From assembly GCF_004379255.2 (NCBI RefSeq), contig NW_024599277.1, positions 1 to 64,000 of the forward strand: a stretch of 64,000 bases of DNA, read 5' to 3'. This document shows, piece after piece, positions 23,028 through 35,620 of this stretch (positions are counted from its first letter, which is position 1; every line of letters begins with the position of its first letter). The notes below the pieces were generated by a model that searched no databases, was not told the origin of the DNA, and worked only from the letters and a program-made list of their open reading frames with translations. The DNA is from Salvia splendens (Eukaryota; Streptophyta; Magnoliopsida; Lamiales; Lamiaceae). The translations under genes and the position numbers were made by a program.

Positions 23028-26000
23028 AGCCACTTGCGGATCCACGTAATAAAAGGGATACAAGTGTATTCCCAAAAATAGTTTTTTACTTATATTCACA
23101 ACTAATAAAATGAAATAAAAATGATCGAAGAAATTTTCTTTATATCAAAAGTAAATGTCGCACCTCTGAATAAAAAACCATGGATCCGTCACTTATTATA
23201 ACCAGTATCAATATGCAGTATAAGGCAGTAAAATACACTTACATGTCTAAACGATATTTTTTCATATTATCTGGAGTACTAATTTTATCAAAAAATTAAA
23301 CTTAAATACATAATATAAATTTATAAATAAAATTAAATCGAATTAGATGTTTTCAAACACTGCCTTCTTACTCTCAAGCAAAAAAAAATCTCCACCTCGA
23401 TCTGATAGTAATTTAACTAATAAAGGTATTATAGACCGAAATATCCATGAATTTCTTGCGGCAATATACATAAAAAATATACTCCCTCCATCTCAATGTA
23501 GTTGGGTCGTATTCATTTTTGGATTGTCCCAAGGTAGTGAGTCATTTCCATTTTTTTTGCAAAAACATTGTTCACTCTCATACTTTACACTCTCGTCATC
23601 TCTCTTATTTTATACGATTAATTTTAACTTTTAACACATTAAATTCTTAAATTTCGTGTTCAAAAGAAATACCCTAATTACGTTGGGACAAAGGGGAGTA
23701 CAATGGTGATGGTCAGAGAATTAAATATAAATAAAAAAGATAGATGTAGTAAGTACATCAATGTTATTGTTTACACAAAAAAAACATGAATAATAACCAA
23801 CATCATATCACGAATACAAATCACACATAGAGCTATCAAATCGAAATTGATACATAACCCAATAATTAGATATTTTGTATTTATGGTGTTGCATTTCTTT
23901 CATTGGAGATATCAGATAAACCATATTATAGCAACCCCGTTTTCATGTTGACGGGGGATGGGATGGCCCCACAATTTCGCCAATTTGGGCTGCATTCTTC
24001 ACTTTCAATTTGGGCCGTTAAACACCCCAACTACAAATATCATAAATACAAAATATTTTAGCAAATGTGTACCATATAAACTCTACTCATTAAAATTTTT
24101 GCAAATCACACATAAAAGATAATATTATGTCAACAATGAATATAATAACTCAATCTGATAAATGGTAAATGAGATTCCAATTTGAGATATTTGCACTAAA
24201 AATACTCACTCAACCCTCAAGGGGACCATACAAATTTATTCTATTAGCAATTCTAGTTTTATCATATATATTCTACTCTCGAAATAATTGTTCACGTCCA
24301 TTTATTTGAGTACTTATTCCTATTTAGTTTTAGTTTATAAACTAATGGTAAGTATTGCATGAAAAAGGAATCAAATAAAAATAATCAGACAGTATGACAT
24401 GAATGGAAGTACGTTTTATATTTGTCCATAATTATTTCATGCTTAATGGTCCAAGTTTTGCGTCGTTTAACCATTATATTTGAATTTATTTGAAGGAAAA
24501 TATTCGTTAGAGTACTAACAATATACTAGTAAAATTGCATTACTTTAAAAAATAAAAGAAATAATGTGGGACAAGATCAAGTCGATTAAAATGTAACCCG
24601 GCCTATTTTGAGATCTTCCTTTTTTATTCAAACAAATATTTTGTAGATCTACAAAATATTTTTGTATCCTAAAAGAAAAAGGGATCAATAAGTATTGAAA
24701 TTCAGACTTTTATAAAGTGGCAATATATAAAAACAAGACATATATAGCATTTTTTACTGGCATTTATATATAAAAAGATTCAAACTATTTTAAAGCTTAA
24801 AATACCCAATCCCCACCCAAATATATTCGGCTCATTAGCTAATTTGTGATAATTTAACAACGCATAACCCATAAAATCCATAATGGATAATGATAACAAT
24901 GTGGGACTCTGTATTCACTTTCAAACTATATTAATGTCGGCACGTTGAAAGCTACTGGTAATATCTATAGTAAAATTGAATAAATGTCATAATGTTATAT
25001 AATTATTACATTGCAGTGTGATAATAGTCATAATTAGTAGGGGTGTTAGTCGCATGAGAAATTGATAGAAAAAGGTGCTAATTAGATTTTATTTAGGGAA
25101 AAGTTGGCACCAACTGACAGTTAAGTATCAACAAAAAAAAATATAAATAAAAATATTTTCGCAAAAAGATGGCCATTTTTCATTTGCTGCCACTGTTTTA
25201 CGTCAGATAATAAATTTGATTCCTAAAAATAATCAATTTTGGAAGTGATACAGTTTTTTTTAAAAAAAATTGTTGGAGTGAAGAAAAAATAATTGAAGTA
25301 GTATTGTGAGATAATTGCTGAAAGTATGAAGTCATTAAATTTGATGAATGAATGAAAATGACAAAAGTGACTATTTTTACATGGCTGAAGGAGAATGTAT
25401 CTCAATTCTCAAGTTCCAATCCATAAATTTTATTTTGGTAATTAATATAGTAAGTATATACATACATGCATGATATGATAAAAAAAATGAATGAAATCTT
25501 ATATCTGAACCAAGTCAATCTGCATTGTGTTATTATCATCAAAATAATAATGGAATCTTATATCCATAAATTTTACTTTGATATTAAGGAATCCCATGAT
25601 TCCATGATTAATTACCTATAATTTCTTTTCGTTGTACAACTATATACCTTTATGCTAGTAAGTTTTTTAGTTAAATCTAGGCCATTCATATTCGAATCCA
25701 ATAATTTGTATTCAGCCTTTTTGATATTTTACGTATGGTATATACATTGAAAATTTGAATTTATTTATAAAAATAAGTAATTATAAATTAAAACGTGTAC
25801 TCCACTATGGTTATCTATGAAAAAATATATCTTCATTTGATTCAACCTATAGACTATAATAATAAGTACGTAGCATAATCTAGCTATAATATTTCGATGG
25901 AGCGTCAATATAGTTTGGCCCCCAACTTTTATAATTCATCATAATTCTCATGGGTTACTACTCTAATAACCTTATTTAATTACGTGACATTAAATTATTT

Positions 26001-26381
26001 GCCAATTCAACTTCCATGCTCCTAACATTTTTTCTCAATCTACATACATGGTACAAAAATATTACTAGTATGAATTAGTTTGATAAATCATAATTCGACA
26101 ATTTAAATTCTGAAAGATGGTATCGACTATCAGTCTTAATTGTGTAGCTAGTGGAATTCATCATTAAATTGCTATACATAATTGGTAACCGAAAATTTAC
26201 AGAGAATTAAGCTATCACTACAAATAAAACAAAAATACATCTTTTAGTCTATTAAGAATGTTAGTTTATGTTTCAAAATATATAGTACTATCACCTACTT
26301 AGAAAGTGTATTCCATTTAGGTGACTCAGCTAATTGCAAATAAAAGTGTACCTAAAAAAATTAAGGTGTAGTGAGACAGTT
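23028..26381. other. AT-rich gene-free stretch
   Basis: This 3.3-kb stretch upstream of the copia element has no gene that I can support. It holds a Stowaway-like MITE (23482-23698) and a 28-bp perfect palindrome (24634-24661). The remainder shows only short A/T-rich open frames. Confidence 0.5.
23482..23698. mobile_element. Stowaway-like MITE
   Basis: It starts CTCCCTCCATCTCAATGTAG, ends with GGGACAAAGGGGAG, and is flanked by TA on both sides. That is the terminal pattern of Tc1/mariner-type Stowaway MITEs. Confidence 0.75.
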
Positions 26382-26386
26382 ATGTC

Positions 26387-26591
26387 TGTTCAACCGTGTG
26401 GTAGGGGAATTTGATGTATATTTCATTGTATGATTGACATAGAGAATACATAGTTAAATAGGCTAGAAACTCTACAAATAAGGAAAACCTAATTTACAAT
26501 AATGGCTAGGATATATTTGTGGCATAATATATTCCCGCATTAATTCCTTGATTCCGTGTAATCTTCGGGTATCTTTGTGTATCTTCTAACC
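26387..26591 (-). repeat. 3' LTR of copia A
   Basis: It starts TGTTCAACC and ends CTTCTAAC on the plus strand, next to the polypurine tract. It is near-identical to the copy at 31327-31531. Confidence 0.93.
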
Positions 26592-26603
26592 CTCCCCCTC
26601 AAG

Positions 26604-28298
26604 CTAGGTAGTGGGGTTTCCAATACTTAGCTTGCCAAGTACTTCTCTAAACGACTTCGAGTTCACTGCCTTTGTCAAGATATCTGCCAGTTGATCTTCA
26701 GACTTGACATACGGCATCTCTACCATCTTAGCTTCAATATTTTCCTTGATAAAGTGTCTATCCACCTCCACATGTTTGGTTCTATCATGTTGTACCGGAT
26801 TTTCAGAAATACTTATGGCCGCCTTATTGTCACAAAACAATTTACACAGGAGAGTCGGCCGAAGATCCAATTCCGTCATCAGTTTCCGTAGCCACAGTAT
26901 CTCTGTCAATCCACTCTTGATCCCTCTGAATTCTGCCTCCGCGCTGGATAAAGCTACCACTTTCTGCTTCTTACTTCTCCATGTTACTAGATTTCCCCCT
27001 ACAAAGGTAAAATATCCCGCAGTAGACTTTCTGTCATTTGGGTTTCCTGCCCAATCCGCATCAGTGAAGCCATGTATCTCCATGTGTTCGTGTTTCTCGA
27101 ATATCAGTCCATGATATGTAGTTCCCTTCAAGTATCGAACAATTCTCAAGACTGCTTACCAATGTTCTTCTTGTGGTGAATGCATGAATTGACTCACTAC
27201 TCCTACTGCATAAGCAATATCCGGTCTAGTGTGGGACAAATAAATAAGCTTACCCACTAATCTTTGGTATCTCCCCCTGTCGGTCAGTTTTGCCCCTTCT
27301 CTTATCTGTAGTCCGTGATTTTGCACCATCGGGGTGTCCACGGGTTTGCAGTCGAGCATCCCAACTTCTGTCAAAAGATCAAGCATATACTTCTTCTGAT
27401 TTATGAAGATCCCCTTCTTTGACCTTAGCACTTCAATCCCCAAGAAATATTTGAGAAGGCCAAGATCTTTCATCTCAAACTCACGGAATAGATTCTTCCT
27501 TAGCTCGGCTATCTCTTCCTCATCATCTCCAGTAATAATCATATCGTCCACATATATAATTAAGCAGGTGATTTTGCCGTCCTTTTTCTTGATGAACAGC
27601 GTATGGTCTGAGTTGCTCTGCTCATAGCCGTATTTCTTCATAACTTCCGTAAATCTTCCAAGCCATGCTCTTGGAGATTGCTTCAGCCCATACAATGTCT
27701 TCTTTAGCTGGCATACTTCCCCATCCAGAAAATCTCCAGAAAATCCTGGTGGAGGCTCCATGTACACTGGTTTTGGTAACTCTCCGTGTAGAAATGCATT
27801 GGTCACATCAAACTGATGAAGTGGCCATTCCTTATTTGCAGCAACCGAGAACAGTACTCTGACAGTGTTGATCTTTGCCACCGGTGAGAAGGTCTCATCA
27901 TAATCCACACCGTAAGTTTGGGTGTACCCCTTGGCTACGAGACGAGCTTTATACCTGTCTATTGTGCCATCCGGTTTCCTCTTTATCGTGAATACCCATC
28001 GGCATCCAACTGTCCTTACTCCTTTGGGTAGCTCGCTCCGTACCCAAGTATTGTTCTTCATCAACGCCTTCATCTCAACTATCATTGCTTCCTTCCATCG
28101 ATCATGCTCCATTGCTTCTTCGGCCGTCTGTGGAATTTCTTCTTCTTCATACAGTGCTGCCTCAAAAGCTCGAGCCATTTTGGTCAGATTCCCTTGGACG
28201 AAGTTTGCTATAGCATATCGGCTCTTTCTCCCGATCTTCTCTGGGGAGTATCGTTTTGGTGGTATTCCCCTGGTACTTCGATGCGGGAGCACATATCT
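26604..28298 (-). pseudogene. Copia A reverse transcriptase and RNase H region
   Basis: The frame from about 28298 to 26604 encodes the reverse transcriptase and RNase H domains. RT motifs in order are the RWVFTIKRKPDGT segment, KARLVAKGYTQ, the FDVTNAFLHGEL block, LYGLKQSPRAW and the catalytic YVDDMIITG. RNase H follows with TDADWAGNPNDRKSTAGY, ALSSAEAEFRG and CDNKAAISISENP, ending LADILTKAV. A TAA at 27156-27158 splits RT from RNase H in an otherwise continuous frame. A TGA at 28299-28301 cuts the link to integrase. Both fit C-to-T changes in CAA and CGA codons. Confidence 0.92.
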
Positions 28299-28325
28299 TC
28301 ATGTGTCTCCATCAACTGTGTTGTC

Positions 28326-29942
28326 TTAAGTTTCTGTTTCAGCAGAGTCAGAGGTAACTGGGTTCTCAACTATACTTGGGTCAGATATTACCTCGGATAC
28401 CGTCGGAGAAGGATCGCTGGGGGGTTGAGACGACTCTTGTGGTGAGACTTGCTCGGCAGAAGTGATAACTGGATCTGTTGGTTCCTCAACCGGAAAACTT
28501 GGAACTGGCACAACCCAACTTAGATAGTCTGTAGTTCTATCTGGATCACTCTCCCCCTGACTACTAAGGTGGGTGTGGTAGAAGAATTCTGTTTCCAAAA
28601 AATTACAATTCATAGCGGTAGTGATTTTTCGGGTGTTGGGATCATAGCATCTGTACCCCTTTTGGTTCACTCCATATCCCACAAAGACACACTTTATTGC
28701 ACACGGAGAAAATTTTGTTCTTTCATGTTTAGGGACGTGGGTGTAAACGGTGCAACCGAAGATTTTTGGGGAAAGGCCGAGGTATTCTGGAATTTGGGCT
28801 TGTTTGGATAAGATATCAAGAGGAGTTTTCATATTCAGAGTTTTGGATGGGAGACGGTTGATGAGATATATGGATGTAGCGACGGCTTCGGGCCAGAAAT
28901 GTTTGGGAACTTTGGATTCAATCATAAGGGCTCGAGTCATCTCTAGGATTACCCTATTCTTCCTTTCCGCTACCCCATTTTGTTCAGGTGTATAGGCACA
29001 AGAAGTCTGGTGAACTATCCGCTTATCATTGCAAAATTGGGCCATATCAGTGTTAACAAATTCCCTCCCATTATCTGATCTAAGGGTTTGTACAGTGGTA
29101 TGGAATTGTGTCTGGATTAGTTTAAAGAAAGAGACAAATCTAGCAAAGACATCTGACTTGTGTTTCAAAAAATAAATCCACGTCATCCTAGTACAGTCAT
29201 CCACAAAAATCACAAAGTATCTAAAACCATTACCACCAACAAAAGGCGCAGGGCCCCACACATCAGAATGTACTAGAGAAAACATAGATTGCATACGAGT
29301 GTTTGTAGGTTTAAAAGTCTGTCTGTGGCTCTTGGCCAAAACACAAGTTTCACAAGCAAAATCAGAAGTAATAGAAAGGTTCGGGTAAAGCAGTTTAAAG
29401 TAACCAGGAGATGGGTGTCCTAGTCTTCGGTGCCAGAGCCAAGTTTCCTGTTTTGTGGATCCGTGAGCCAACATCGCACTTCCAGTTTGAGCTATTTCAT
29501 CCACGTAATAGAGCCCTTGCTTCTCAGTGCCACGCCCAAGAATCCTCCTCGTCTGGATATCCTGCAGAATACAAAAATCAGGATGCATTAGGAGTGTGCA
29601 ATTCAACTCCTTCGTCACATGGCTTATAGACATTAATCTCTGAGACAGTGTAGGGACATAAAGACAGTTCTTAAGTTGGAGTGTAGGTGATATTTCAATT
29701 GTACCCGAACCCACAACAGTAATTAATTTCCCATTTGCAGTTCGAATATACGATCTATCAGTATCTTCACTAAAAGTAACAAAATCGTTTCTATCCGGAG
29801 TCATCGTGTCGGTCGCCCCACAATCAAATATCCAACCCTTTGATTTATTATCAGTATAAACATGAAACGCAGCGGAAAAGTCTCGTAGGGGTGTAAATGG
29901 GTTTTTGGATATAAAATTGGGGCAGTTTTCGAATTTCTTCAT
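28326..29942 (-). pseudogene. Copia A protease and integrase region
   Basis: The 538-codon open frame begins after the gag region. It contains the protease motif as DCGATDTM, where the family usually has DSGA. The integrase zinc domain (LWHRRLGHPS then CETCVLAK) follows. The DDE core shows SDVWGPAP, FVDDCTRMTWIYFL, LRSDNGREF and the NGVAERKNR segment. The frame ends at a stop (28326-28328) shortly before the RT frame. In intact copia elements these are one polyprotein, so this stop is a lesion. Confidence 0.92.
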
Positions 29943-30006
29943 GGCTGGGGGTACTTTTCTAAATTTTTAGAAATTTGGGGACTCATGGGGTCTATTATCA
30001 TATTTT

Positions 30007-31222
30007 CTAAACTTCATGGGGGGGAAAACATAAATCTGTGGAAAAAAAGTTAGGGTTTGGATTATATCCAAACCCTTTACCTCCTCCTGATGCGCCGCCC
30101 CCCGTTTCGGTCCACTCCGCCAGGTTGCCGGTGCCCCTCACGTTGCCGCCGGCCGACGGAGGCTCCTGTCGCATCCCTGGTCCATGTTGGGTTGAATCCT
30201 CATTATTTCCAGCCTCCAACCTCCTCTGAGCTCCTTCTTCGTTCACACCGATTGCAATTTTCGCCTGGGCTTGAGCGGGGATTTCTCGATTTCTGTCTTT
30301 CCTCCCACCAATCCGGGTAACCAACCCGCTTGAAACAGTTCTCCCAAGTGTGTTTCTGTTGGCCGCAATGAGAGCACCATAACTTTGATGTATCGACTCT
30401 GTTTCCCGGCCGGTTGGTGGCTACGGGGCGCGGCGGTGGTGCGTGGTTTCTCTGTGGTGGCCGTTGGTTCTGCACGACAAATCCTTGCCCGATTCCTCCG
30501 CCAAATGATGATTCGGTTCCACCGTTGGCTTCGTCGGTGGGTGAGGACGACGCCGGTGGCATGATACGACGTCGAGCCGCCTCCGTCTTTACCCACCCAT
30601 ACGCCGCCTCCACTGATGGCACCGGCTCTTCCTTCAGAATCTCTCTCCGGATTGAGTCATATTCCTGGTTCAATCCCGTTAAGAATTTTATGAGCCGTTT
30701 GGAATTGGAGTAATTCCGGAACTGATCGATCCCTTTATCACAGCAGTTGATCGGTTGTTTCTGACTCCTGTCTATATTGATCCACAAACCGTTAATCTTT
30801 CTGTAGTAGGTTTCGAGATCCATATTGCCTTGTTTGATATTGATTGCCTTTTCCTCCAGGTCGTAAATGAGGTATCGATCGGCCTTGCTTTCGAATGTCA
30901 CAGCGAGATTGTCCCACAGGGCCTTCGAGGTCTGGTGATGGGCGAAATCCGCGATGATGTCGTTCTCAATATTGTCGACGATCCATGAGAATACCACGAG
31001 ATCGTTCTCTTCCCATTCGTCGTATCCTTTGCTCCCCGGTTCTGGGGGATCATTTTTTATGTGTCCGTAGGCACCCCTGCCTCCAATCTTCACTTTGATT
31101 AGCCGAGCCCAGAGTGGGTAGTTTCTACCATCCAGTTTGAACGGTATTGTGATGCTTTTGCTGTTCCTGAGGCTTGTTTCTACCTCCTTCGTATCCTTTG
31201 TATCGTCGGTGGTGTCTGACAT
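30007..31222 (-). pseudogene. Copia A gag with zinc knuckle, frameshifted end
   Basis: The start ATG at 31222 opens MSDTTDDTKDTKEVETS. The gag region includes a DGRNYPLWARLIKV segment and the UBN2-like repeat region, and ends with a zinc knuckle of CX2CX4HX4C form (CSHCGQQKHTWENC). The first frame stops at 30203. Gly-rich sequence continues in another frame to 30007, so a frameshift near 30210-30320 separates gag from protease. Confidence 0.9.
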
Positions 31223-31326
31223 TTTGATGTAGGTTCTGTTCGTGATTTTGGCCGGAAAAGGGTCGAGAAAAGGTATTGGCTATGATGATACTTTTCTGAG
31301 CCACGATCGTTTTGGCTCTGATGCCA

Positions 31327-31531
31327 TGTTCAACCGTGTGGTAGGGGAATTTGGTGTATATTTCATTGTATGATTGACATAGAGAATACATAGTTAAATA
31401 GACTAGAAACTCTACAAATAAGGAAAACCTAATTTACAATAATGGCTAGGATATATTTGTGGCATAATATATTCCCGCATTAATTCCTTGATTCCGTGTA
31501 ATCTTCGGGTATCTTCGTGTATCTTCTAACA
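31327..31531 (-). repeat. 5' LTR of copia A
   Basis: This is the upstream LTR for the minus-strand element. It differs from the other LTR by about four changes, which implies a fairly recent insertion. Confidence 0.93.
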
Positions 31532-31536
31532 ATGTC

Positions 31537-32179
31537 CTCAATATAATGACATTTTCTTCTATGCTCTCAATTTTGATTAGTACTAGTATTTTTTAAAAAG
31601 TTTCAATTGCGTCTATAATTTTGTGTTTTTATAAGATAAGTTTATTGCAGCGAATGATGTCTTTAATTTTATAAGAGATGGAAATTACGAATTTCTAGCA
31701 TCTTTATTTTTGTTTGGATAATAATAATAATAATAGTCTATAACATACGAAAACTATCCCACAGAAAAACACACTCAGAAATAAATTTTCATTTAACACA
31801 TCAATATACATTAACAATATGGTGTATTTATTGAAAAAATGGATAAATTAAGACGTTTCATCTATAAATAATAGATTGATGTTCGAATCATTTCCGTTGA
31901 GTATTTGGCAGCCAAGTCAAACAATTGATGTAAGCATTAACAAATTATGTGTGTATTTTTTGTTTTATTGTATCTGTATTATGTCTAAGAATACGAAGGG
32001 GTAAAAAAATGAACGGTTGAAAATTTGTAGTATACAGTTATTGTTTACAGAAAATAATAATTATTTTTGTTATTGTTATTTTTTTAATTGAGGCAGGGGA
32101 GATTTAGAAATTCGCTCAAGTCTGTATAACATACACAAAGGTACTGAATACTACCAGTAACTTACAAAGTACTATGTGT
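31537..32179. other. AT-rich intergenic DNA
   Basis: No gene, RNA or repeat with clear ends was recognised between copia A and Harbinger element 4. Confidence 0.5.
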
Positions 32180-32182
32180 TAA

Positions 32183-34085
32183 TACTCATCCACAATGGCG
32201 CCCGTCCCGGCAGATGTCCGGCAGGCGTGCCGGAGTTCTGTGCGGGACGTACGCCATTGCGCAGCAGTGATGCGGATACGGACGTCCGCTGCGGACATCG
32301 GAGTTCCACGGCGTTCCCGGGACGTCCGCGCGGGCGTCCCGATTATTTTATGTATATTTTTTAAAATTCTATAAATACGGCTCGTTGAACTTCATTTCAT
32401 TCGCACCACTTGTATTAACGAGTATCTCTCTCTCTACGTTTCTTTTATATATCCAGAATGATTGGTAGTGGTAGTGGTAGTGGCTTTGGTGCGGGTGGTA
32501 GTGGTGGGGGGTATGATGACATAATGAGGCGAATTCATGCACGTGTGCGGGAGGCAGCAGAGAGGGAGATACAGGCGGCCTTGGCGCCGGCGGTACCTCG
32601 ACCCATCCATCGTCGATCTGTAGTACCCCGGGACCACCTCGCTGCACACCATCGGTTGTACGAGGATTACTTCGCTCCGGAGCCACGATTTGGGGGGAAC
32701 ATGTTCCGGCGATGTTTTAGGATGCATCGTCCGCTCTTTCTGCATATCGTGGGCGCTTTAGAGCATCGATACGAGTATTTCAGTGTGCGGGAGGATGCAG
32801 CTGGTAAACCCGGCCACACTCCGATTCAGAAGTGCACTGCCGCAATCAGGCAGCTGCCATACGGAGGCGCGACTGACATGTTCGATGAGTACCTCCACAT
32901 CGCCGAGACGACTGCCCGCGATTGCCTAAAGTATTTTTGTCAGGGCGTTAGGGAGATATTCGGGGATAGGTATCTTCGGAAGCCTACCCCCGAAGATTGC
33001 CAGGCTCTGCTGGATATGCACGGGACTCAGCACGGGTTTTCGGGGATGCTAGGCAGCATAGATTGTATGCATTGGGAGTGGAAGAACTGCCCCGCTGCCT
33101 GGAAAGGGGTGTACAGTAGGGGTTTCAAGGGCAAGAATCCCATGATGATCCTTGAAGCGGTAGCTGACTACCGGCTGTGGATTTGACATGCCTATTTTGG
33201 AGTAGCTGGGTCGAACAACGACATCAATGTCCTCTAGTCGTCGCCCTTTTCAACGACCAGTGCATGGGCGTCGGTCTGACCTTCAATTTCGTCGCCAACG
33301 ACAACCAGCACAACATGAGCTATTATTTGGCAGATGGGATATACCCTATGTGGCCCGTCTTAGTGAAGACGATGAGATGCCCAACAGAAGAAAAGAAGGT
33401 ATATTTTGCGGGTCATCAGGAGGCAGCGCACAAGGATGTGGAGCGGGCATTTGGTGTGCTCCAGGCTCGATGGGCGGCAGTGAAGCGTCCATCACGGCTG
33501 TGGTATGCTGACAGCATCGCCGATATGATGTACGCATGTATTATCATGCATAACATGATTGTCGAAGATGAAGGACCAGCACTGACGGATTGGGCCAATG
33601 ATGATGCTAATGTTGCGGGTCCAAGCCACGACGTGGCCACCGGCAATGTACGTATGGGGATACCCCATGACGTGGTCGAGCGAGTCCGTGCATTTGCCGA
33701 CATGCGCCAAAGACAAGCTCATATTCGACTCCGGAACGATATAATTGAAGAAGTATGGCAACGGATGGGTCGTCGTTGATGGAATTTGTATTTATTGAAG
33801 TGTACTTTTTTTTAGTTTTTTTTGTTGAAATGTACCTTTATTTTTTTTATTTAATGAAAATTTTATTCCGTAATCGTGGTGAAATTTTAATTCCGTAAAT
33901 TGTTTAATTTGTTGAATTTGTGAATTTTTATTATTGTGGGAAGTCCGTCGGGATGTCCTTGGGGATGTCCGCCACTGTGCAGTGGGAAGTCCTTATGACG
34001 TGTCAGTGCAGTGAGAAGTCCTTATGACGTGGCAGGAGGTGTTTTTGGGATGCCCGCCAGGACATCCGCATCACTGTGGATGCTC
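32183..34085 (+). mobile_element. PIF/Harbinger element 4 (transposase-only)
   Basis: Flanking TAA copies lie at 32180-32182 and 34086-34088. The left end reads CTCATCCACAATGGCG and the right end inward GAGCATCCACAGTGATGC. Subterminal GC-rich repeats built around GGACGTCC/GGACATCC lie at both ends. A direct repeat of GTGCAGTGRGAAGTCCTTAT lies near 33977-34030. A TATA box (CTATAAATACGG) sits near 32369 upstream of the transposase. There is no Myb-like partner gene. Confidence 0.88.
32458..33779 (+). pseudogene. Harbinger DDE transposase, three lesions
   Basis: This is a plant PIF/Harbinger transposase (often annotated 'putative nuclease HARBI1-like'). The ATG at 32458 opens a Gly/Ser-rich N-terminus. 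The DDE domain shows GMLGSIDCMHWEWKNCP (first Asp), GSNNDIN (second Asp) and KDVERAFGVLQARW (Glu), so all three acidic residues remain. It ends EEVWQRMGRR at 33779, the expected full C-terminus. Lesions are a TGA at 33184-33186, a TAG at 33235-33237, and a 1-nt frameshift near 33244-33250, all within 70 bp. Outside that cluster the frame is clean, which suggests recent loss. Confidence 0.9.
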
Positions 34086-34100
34086 TAATATTACAAAATA

Positions 34101-34431
34101 CTCCCTCCGTCCTAGTTTAAGAGTAAGATTTAGTTATGACACAGGTTTTAAGAAATTTGTGGAGTGTGTAATAAATGAAAGAAGTGAGGTAGTGGTTGTT
34201 GGAGTGTGTAATAATTGAAGTGAGGTAGTGGAAAGTAGGACCCTTTTGACTTTTTTGTATGTTTAGAATTTTGTTTTGTTTTATTTTTATGAAAGTAATG
34301 ACATTTGAGTGTAAATTTGATTAATAATGAGGTTAAATTTTATGTCCAAATATGGTAGATTCTAAATTTGACTCTTAAACAGGGACGGACTTAAATGGTA
34401 AAATGTGACTCTTAAACTGAGACGGATGGAG
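34101..34431. mobile_element. Stowaway-like MITE
   Basis: The left end is CTCCCTCCGTCCTAGTTTAAGAG and the right end CTCTTAAACTGAGACGGATGGAG. These are long inverted ends flanked by TA. It begins only 16 bp after Harbinger element 4. Confidence 0.88.
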
Positions 34432-34636
34432 TAAATTATTATTTACTTTTTATCAACGGAATCAAGGTCAAATTCGTCACATGAGATAATGTAAAGATCC
34501 AAAGTAGAAATGTATCTTACCTATGTTACACTATAAATGTATTACAAAGAAATCACAAATGCAAGCATACATCATTACTCCATTATAAACATAATCTACT
34601 ATTTTTTTAGGGGACTATAAAAATGGTACTTGGACT

Positions 34637-35620
34637 AAGGGTTTATCTCAAAATTGGTCTTTTTGCCATTTTTTATACGAAAATACCCTTTTAAGGGTTT
34701 GAGCAATTTGGTCTTTTTTACACTTTTAGCATTTTAAATCTGATATTATTTCAGTGATGTATTAAATCTGATATTATTACAAAATTACTACTATCATTCT
34801 TCTTTCTTTTTGTCATCCTTCACTTTGTTTCTTTATTTCAATATTAGATTTAATTTTATAAGATTAAATTTTAAATTTATATTTTTAAATATCAAAAAAA
34901 ATTCATGGACACTATAAATATTGATTAAAACTATTAATTTTTGTTATTTAATATAATATTCAGTTGAATCGAAGAAGTACAGAAAATAATATTAATCATG
35001 ATGGAAAAATGAGATCTACTCTACTTAGCCTTTGTTCGGTTGTTATAATTGCGTGTGATTATATATTATGAAGTTGACTAAAAATTTGATACTACTAAAA
35101 ATTTTATATAGGAGTATTTTGTTTAAATTTTCTAGTTAATTTTGATTGTTTTCAAACAAATAAACAAAAATTATATTAGTCTTACATTATGCATATTTAT
35201 TTCAGAATAATCGTGTTATATGATCTATTTATGATTAAAACTATTAAATATAGATTAAAACTAAGTTGTCGTCGGCATACCTTATTGATTAAATATTAGA
35301 CACTATGAAATATTGATTAAAATTATTAATTTTGTTATTTAATAATTATAATAATTAATAAAAATTTATTGATATTTAAAAATCTAAATTTAAAATTTAT
35401 TTTTATAATATTAAATCTAATATTGAAATAAAGAAACACAATGAAGGATGACAAAAGGGAAGAAGAATAATAATTTTGAAATAATATCAGATTTAGTACA
35501 TCACTGAAATAATGTCAGATTTAAAATATTAAAAGTGTAAAAAGACCAAATTGCCCAAACCCTCAAAAGGGTATTTCGTATCAAAAAATGGTAACAGGAC
35601 CAATTTCGAGATAAACCCTT
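34637..35620. repeat. Large inverted repeat with arms of about 250 bp
   Basis: The left arm begins AAGGGTTTATCTCAAAATTG (34637). Its inverted, roughly 85-90% similar copy ends at 35620 (CAATTTCGAGATAAACCCTT). The similarity continues inward through the TCTGATATTATTTCAGTGATG segment and a CTTCACTTTGTTTCTTTATT segment. The centre is A/T-rich. There is no coding capacity, so this is a non-autonomous foldback transposon of unknown superfamily. Confidence 0.82.

Larger units (their letters stand above)
26387..31531 (-). mobile_element. Full-length Ty1/copia retrotransposon A
   Basis: Two LTRs of about 205 bp (26387-26591 and 31327-31531) differ at only about four positions. A 5-bp target duplication ATGTC lies at 26382-26386 and 31532-31536. 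On the minus strand the primer site TGGCATCAGAGC follows the 5' LTR (31315-31326). The polypurine tract GAGGGGGAGG sits beside the 3' LTR near 26590-26605. Gene order is gag, protease, integrase, reverse transcriptase, RNase H, which defines copia. Nonsense codons and a frameshift make this copy unable to encode its full polyprotein. Confidence 0.96.

Noticed and set aside
27403..28445. Plus-strand open frames across copia A
   Set aside because: They are antisense to the RT and integrase region, whose motifs are clear on the minus strand.
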